A DNA stretch of 64,000 nucleotides. Origin: Nemertoderma westbladi. Its lineage: Eukaryota > Xenacoelomorpha > Nemertodermatida > Nemertodermatidae. Position 1 is the stretch's first letter. Every line of letters begins with the position of its first letter. Location of the stretch: NCBI GenBank assembly GCA_032718475.1, contig JAUCBJ010000407.1, forward strand, positions 44,884 through 108,883. The letters run 5' to 3'. The translations under genes and the position numbers were made by a program. Below are positions 61,939 through 64,000 of this stretch, piece after piece. A model generated the notes under the pieces. That model had not been told where the DNA came from and did not search any database. It saw only the letters and a program-made list of their open reading frames with translations.

Positions 61939-62232
61939 AATCATTGCGCCCATGTGAAGAATACCAGGATTGCACTTTTCGGTGGACATTTTATTGGAAT
62001 TTTATATATGAATATTTTTTATTTTTTTTAAATTTATCTTTATTAAGTGTTTTGTAGCGCTTATTTCTGTTTTATAACCTGTACATATACTAATTCGTTT
62101 ATTGTTTTGATTAGATTAAGCCCTTCTGTAACCTGTATTTTTGGTGAAAACCTGGTATTCTTCACATGGGGTAACTGCAAAGTGAAATATAGCGGCAGAA
62201 AGTCTGGTATTCTTCACATGGGCCAATCATTG
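61939..62232. mobile_element. 278-bp MITE with 20-bp perfect TIRs and 8-bp target duplication
   Basis: AATCATTG at 61939-61946 and 62225-62232 flanks perfect inverted ends GCCCATGTGAAGAATACCAG (61948-61967, complement at 62204-62223). Inside, on the minus strand, is a degenerate copy of the shared core (GTTTATTGTTTTGATTAGAT, CTGTAACCTGTATTTTTGG near 62096-62145). Confidence 0.85.
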
Positions 62233-62644
62233 TATCAATAATTTAATTAAGTATATACTGCGATCGATTAAACCATGAGAAACAATGTATACACTTCGTA
62301 TTTATCATACACAAAATCGAAGCTTTCAAATAAATGTTGGCCTACTTCGGTTAAAAATAACCGAGTGTTGGAAGCACAAGTTGCATTCGCCGCCGTATTA
62401 TTGTCCGTTAGGTTGGCTATAACCTTGTCTTGAAACTCATGTTATTACAGTTTAACATTACATGTCACGAAGTAAATATGTCTCTCATCTACACCCTGTG
62501 CCACAATAGGTCTTTTAATTCAGATACTTAAGACTCTCCCACCCCCATATTTTTATACAAATATTAATGAGATCGCATGAAATTAGAAACAGAGATAGTT
62601 TATTATTCTCTTTCTTCCTCAGTGGGTGAGCCAACATTTTTAAT

Positions 62645-62731
62645 TTCGCTTTCAATCTTTAGAGCTACAAGCGTTTTGAAAAAGGTATCTCCATCGATAC
62701 TGCACCAGTTATATATACCGCAGTTATCAGT
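62645..62731 (+). repeat. Arm fragment of the 1658-2242 foldback family
   Basis: TTCGCTTTCAATCTTTAGAG, GCTACAAGCGTTTTGAAAAA and CTGCACCAGTTATATATACC parallel 1647-1720. An 11-G run follows at 62734-62744. Confidence 0.65.
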
Positions 62732-62744
62732 GTGGGGGGGGGGG

Positions 62745-64000
62745 TCGGATGACTCAAAGCCACTGAATTACGACTCAATAATACTGGAAATTTGTATTAA
62801 CTTAGTAATTTTGATAATTTAATTATCCAAATATTTACAGAATAACACTAAAAGATAAAAGGCATACGTCCGACGTCATCAACTGCCCCCAGCATTATTA
62901 ACGTCAGTCAATTTTCTGTTGGTAGGGGAGGGGGCTATTGTTTGTCATTTTGCTTGAGTTAGGGTTTTTAAGTACGCCTATTGTCCTTTTGTACAGAAAC
63001 CTAACAATTAGGGCAAAATATGGGGTGTACCGGTAGCACAGCTAGTATAGTTTCAGTATGAGCTGAGCACTAAATGATATATATTGAAACTAATACTTAA
63101 TACTATAAAGCTGATATTTTCTAAGTAAATATATATAAGTCTACGTACTGTAATGTAATCTTCACTATATCTCTTGAAATAAAATATATCGGTAATTTTA
63201 GTAACTTCAAGGTTAGTTAATAATTAATCAAGATGAAAAAAATCCCATAAATTGTTCGATTTACTAGTGTTTTAAAATTTCACCTCTCAGTTAGCAAAAT
63301 AGGCTGTTTATTTTATATTTAAATTAGTCTTAAATAATCTTGAATAATCCTTACAGTATAATTATCATGTTATATGTTGTCCGTTATTTAAACAAGAACA
63401 ACACACACAAACAGAGTAAATATGAGAAGAAAAGTTAAAATATAAGTTAAATATTTAACGTATATTTGGTTTATTTGTATTATAATTTGGTGAATTATTT
63501 ATTAAATTTTGGTTGTGTTGTTATGACTGAGGTTTTCGCGGACTACGTAAACTTAACGTAAACGTACGCCAAACTTAAAATGAAAATTGTTAAATAAAAC
63601 TGAACATTCGACATGGCAGATTCGAGCAATAAGCTTGTTCCTTGTATAACAGCAACATAATAACATGAATGTGGTAACTTTAAAGTGAATGATAGAGTTC
63701 AAACTCCTGTCCACCCCTATAGGATTGGCTAATAATTACCATAAGGTTTCCATTAAGTAAATACGAACTGCAGATACTGTTTGGATACAAAGAAAGTTAA
63801 TATCCGAACGTAAAAATTAGTTGACCTGTTTGCGGTGTTGTGTTTGTAAAACAAGTTGATTTTGGGTCGATTCGATATGCTTTTAGTTGTTTCAAGGAAA
63901 AACAAGTACAATACCAATTGCTTAATATTAAATAGTTAATAACATCGTATTTTCATAGAGCGCCTTCATCAACCATGTAACACTGTTCATAAAATATTGC
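62745..64000. other. Gene-free A+T-rich end of the window
   Basis: I see no gene, RNA or strong repeat. A TACCGGTA octamer lies near 63028. Confidence 0.4.

Overview
The window looks like a piece of an animal nuclear genome, probably a marine invertebrate. The evidence is a set of metazoan-type genes (PKA regulatory subunit, RCHY1, TMEM64, sigma-class GST, heme-type cystathionine beta-synthase), a complete BEL/Pao LTR retrotransposon (a superfamily confined to animals), pogo/Tigger and Merlin-like DNA transposons, LINE remnants and tRNA-derived SINEs. Intergenic DNA is A+T-rich and contains long poly-G/poly-C runs and many TAGGCCTA and TACCGGTA octamers. I cannot name the phylum with confidence.

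Layout. 1-3.3 kb: repeats only. 3.55-4.51 kb (-): an intronless type-I-like PKA regulatory subunit without a docking domain. 4.7-12.2 kb: LINE scrap, SINE, a Merlin-like relic with 8-bp target duplication, two large foldback elements with related ends, and small GC-rich MITEs. 12.46-13.26 kb (+): RCHY1-like E3 ligase. 13.6-17.3 kb: hairpins and MITEs with poly-G ends. 17.79-18.64 kb (+): TMEM64-like VTT protein. 19.59-24.66 kb: a 5.1-kb transposon with an 8-bp target duplication whose interior is an expanded 39-45-bp satellite, with coding-looking sequence on either side. 25.1-29.2 kb: a MITE, then a decayed LINE (-) split by a 2-kb transposon made of two inverted TATCGAG satellite arrays. 29.34-48.20 kb: a complete 18.9-kb BEL/Pao element (2.2-kb LTRs, CACTG target duplication) with gag-pol, an integrase region and an extra long ORF carrying an exonuclease-like domain and three zinc knuckles. 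50.15-50.81 kb (-): sigma-class GST, with a 2.9-kb pogo-like element (transposase-PHD fusion) inserted about 40 bp upstream of its start codon. 57.38-59.12 kb (-): cystathionine beta-synthase. The remainder holds MITE and SINE copies and non-coding DNA.

The five host genes are functionally unrelated (cAMP signalling, ubiquitin ligation, membrane lipid or trafficking, prostanoid or detoxification, transsulfuration), and each is a single uninterrupted reading frame. Two themes stand out. First, transposons with 8-bp target duplications have grown internal satellites. Second, the giant retroelement has an enzymatic third ORF, a strong excess of 5' splice-donor-like GGTAAG motifs in its gag-pol strand, and a dispersed 18-bp palindrome. 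Its pol carries two in-frame stops and a changed catalytic box although its LTRs are almost identical.
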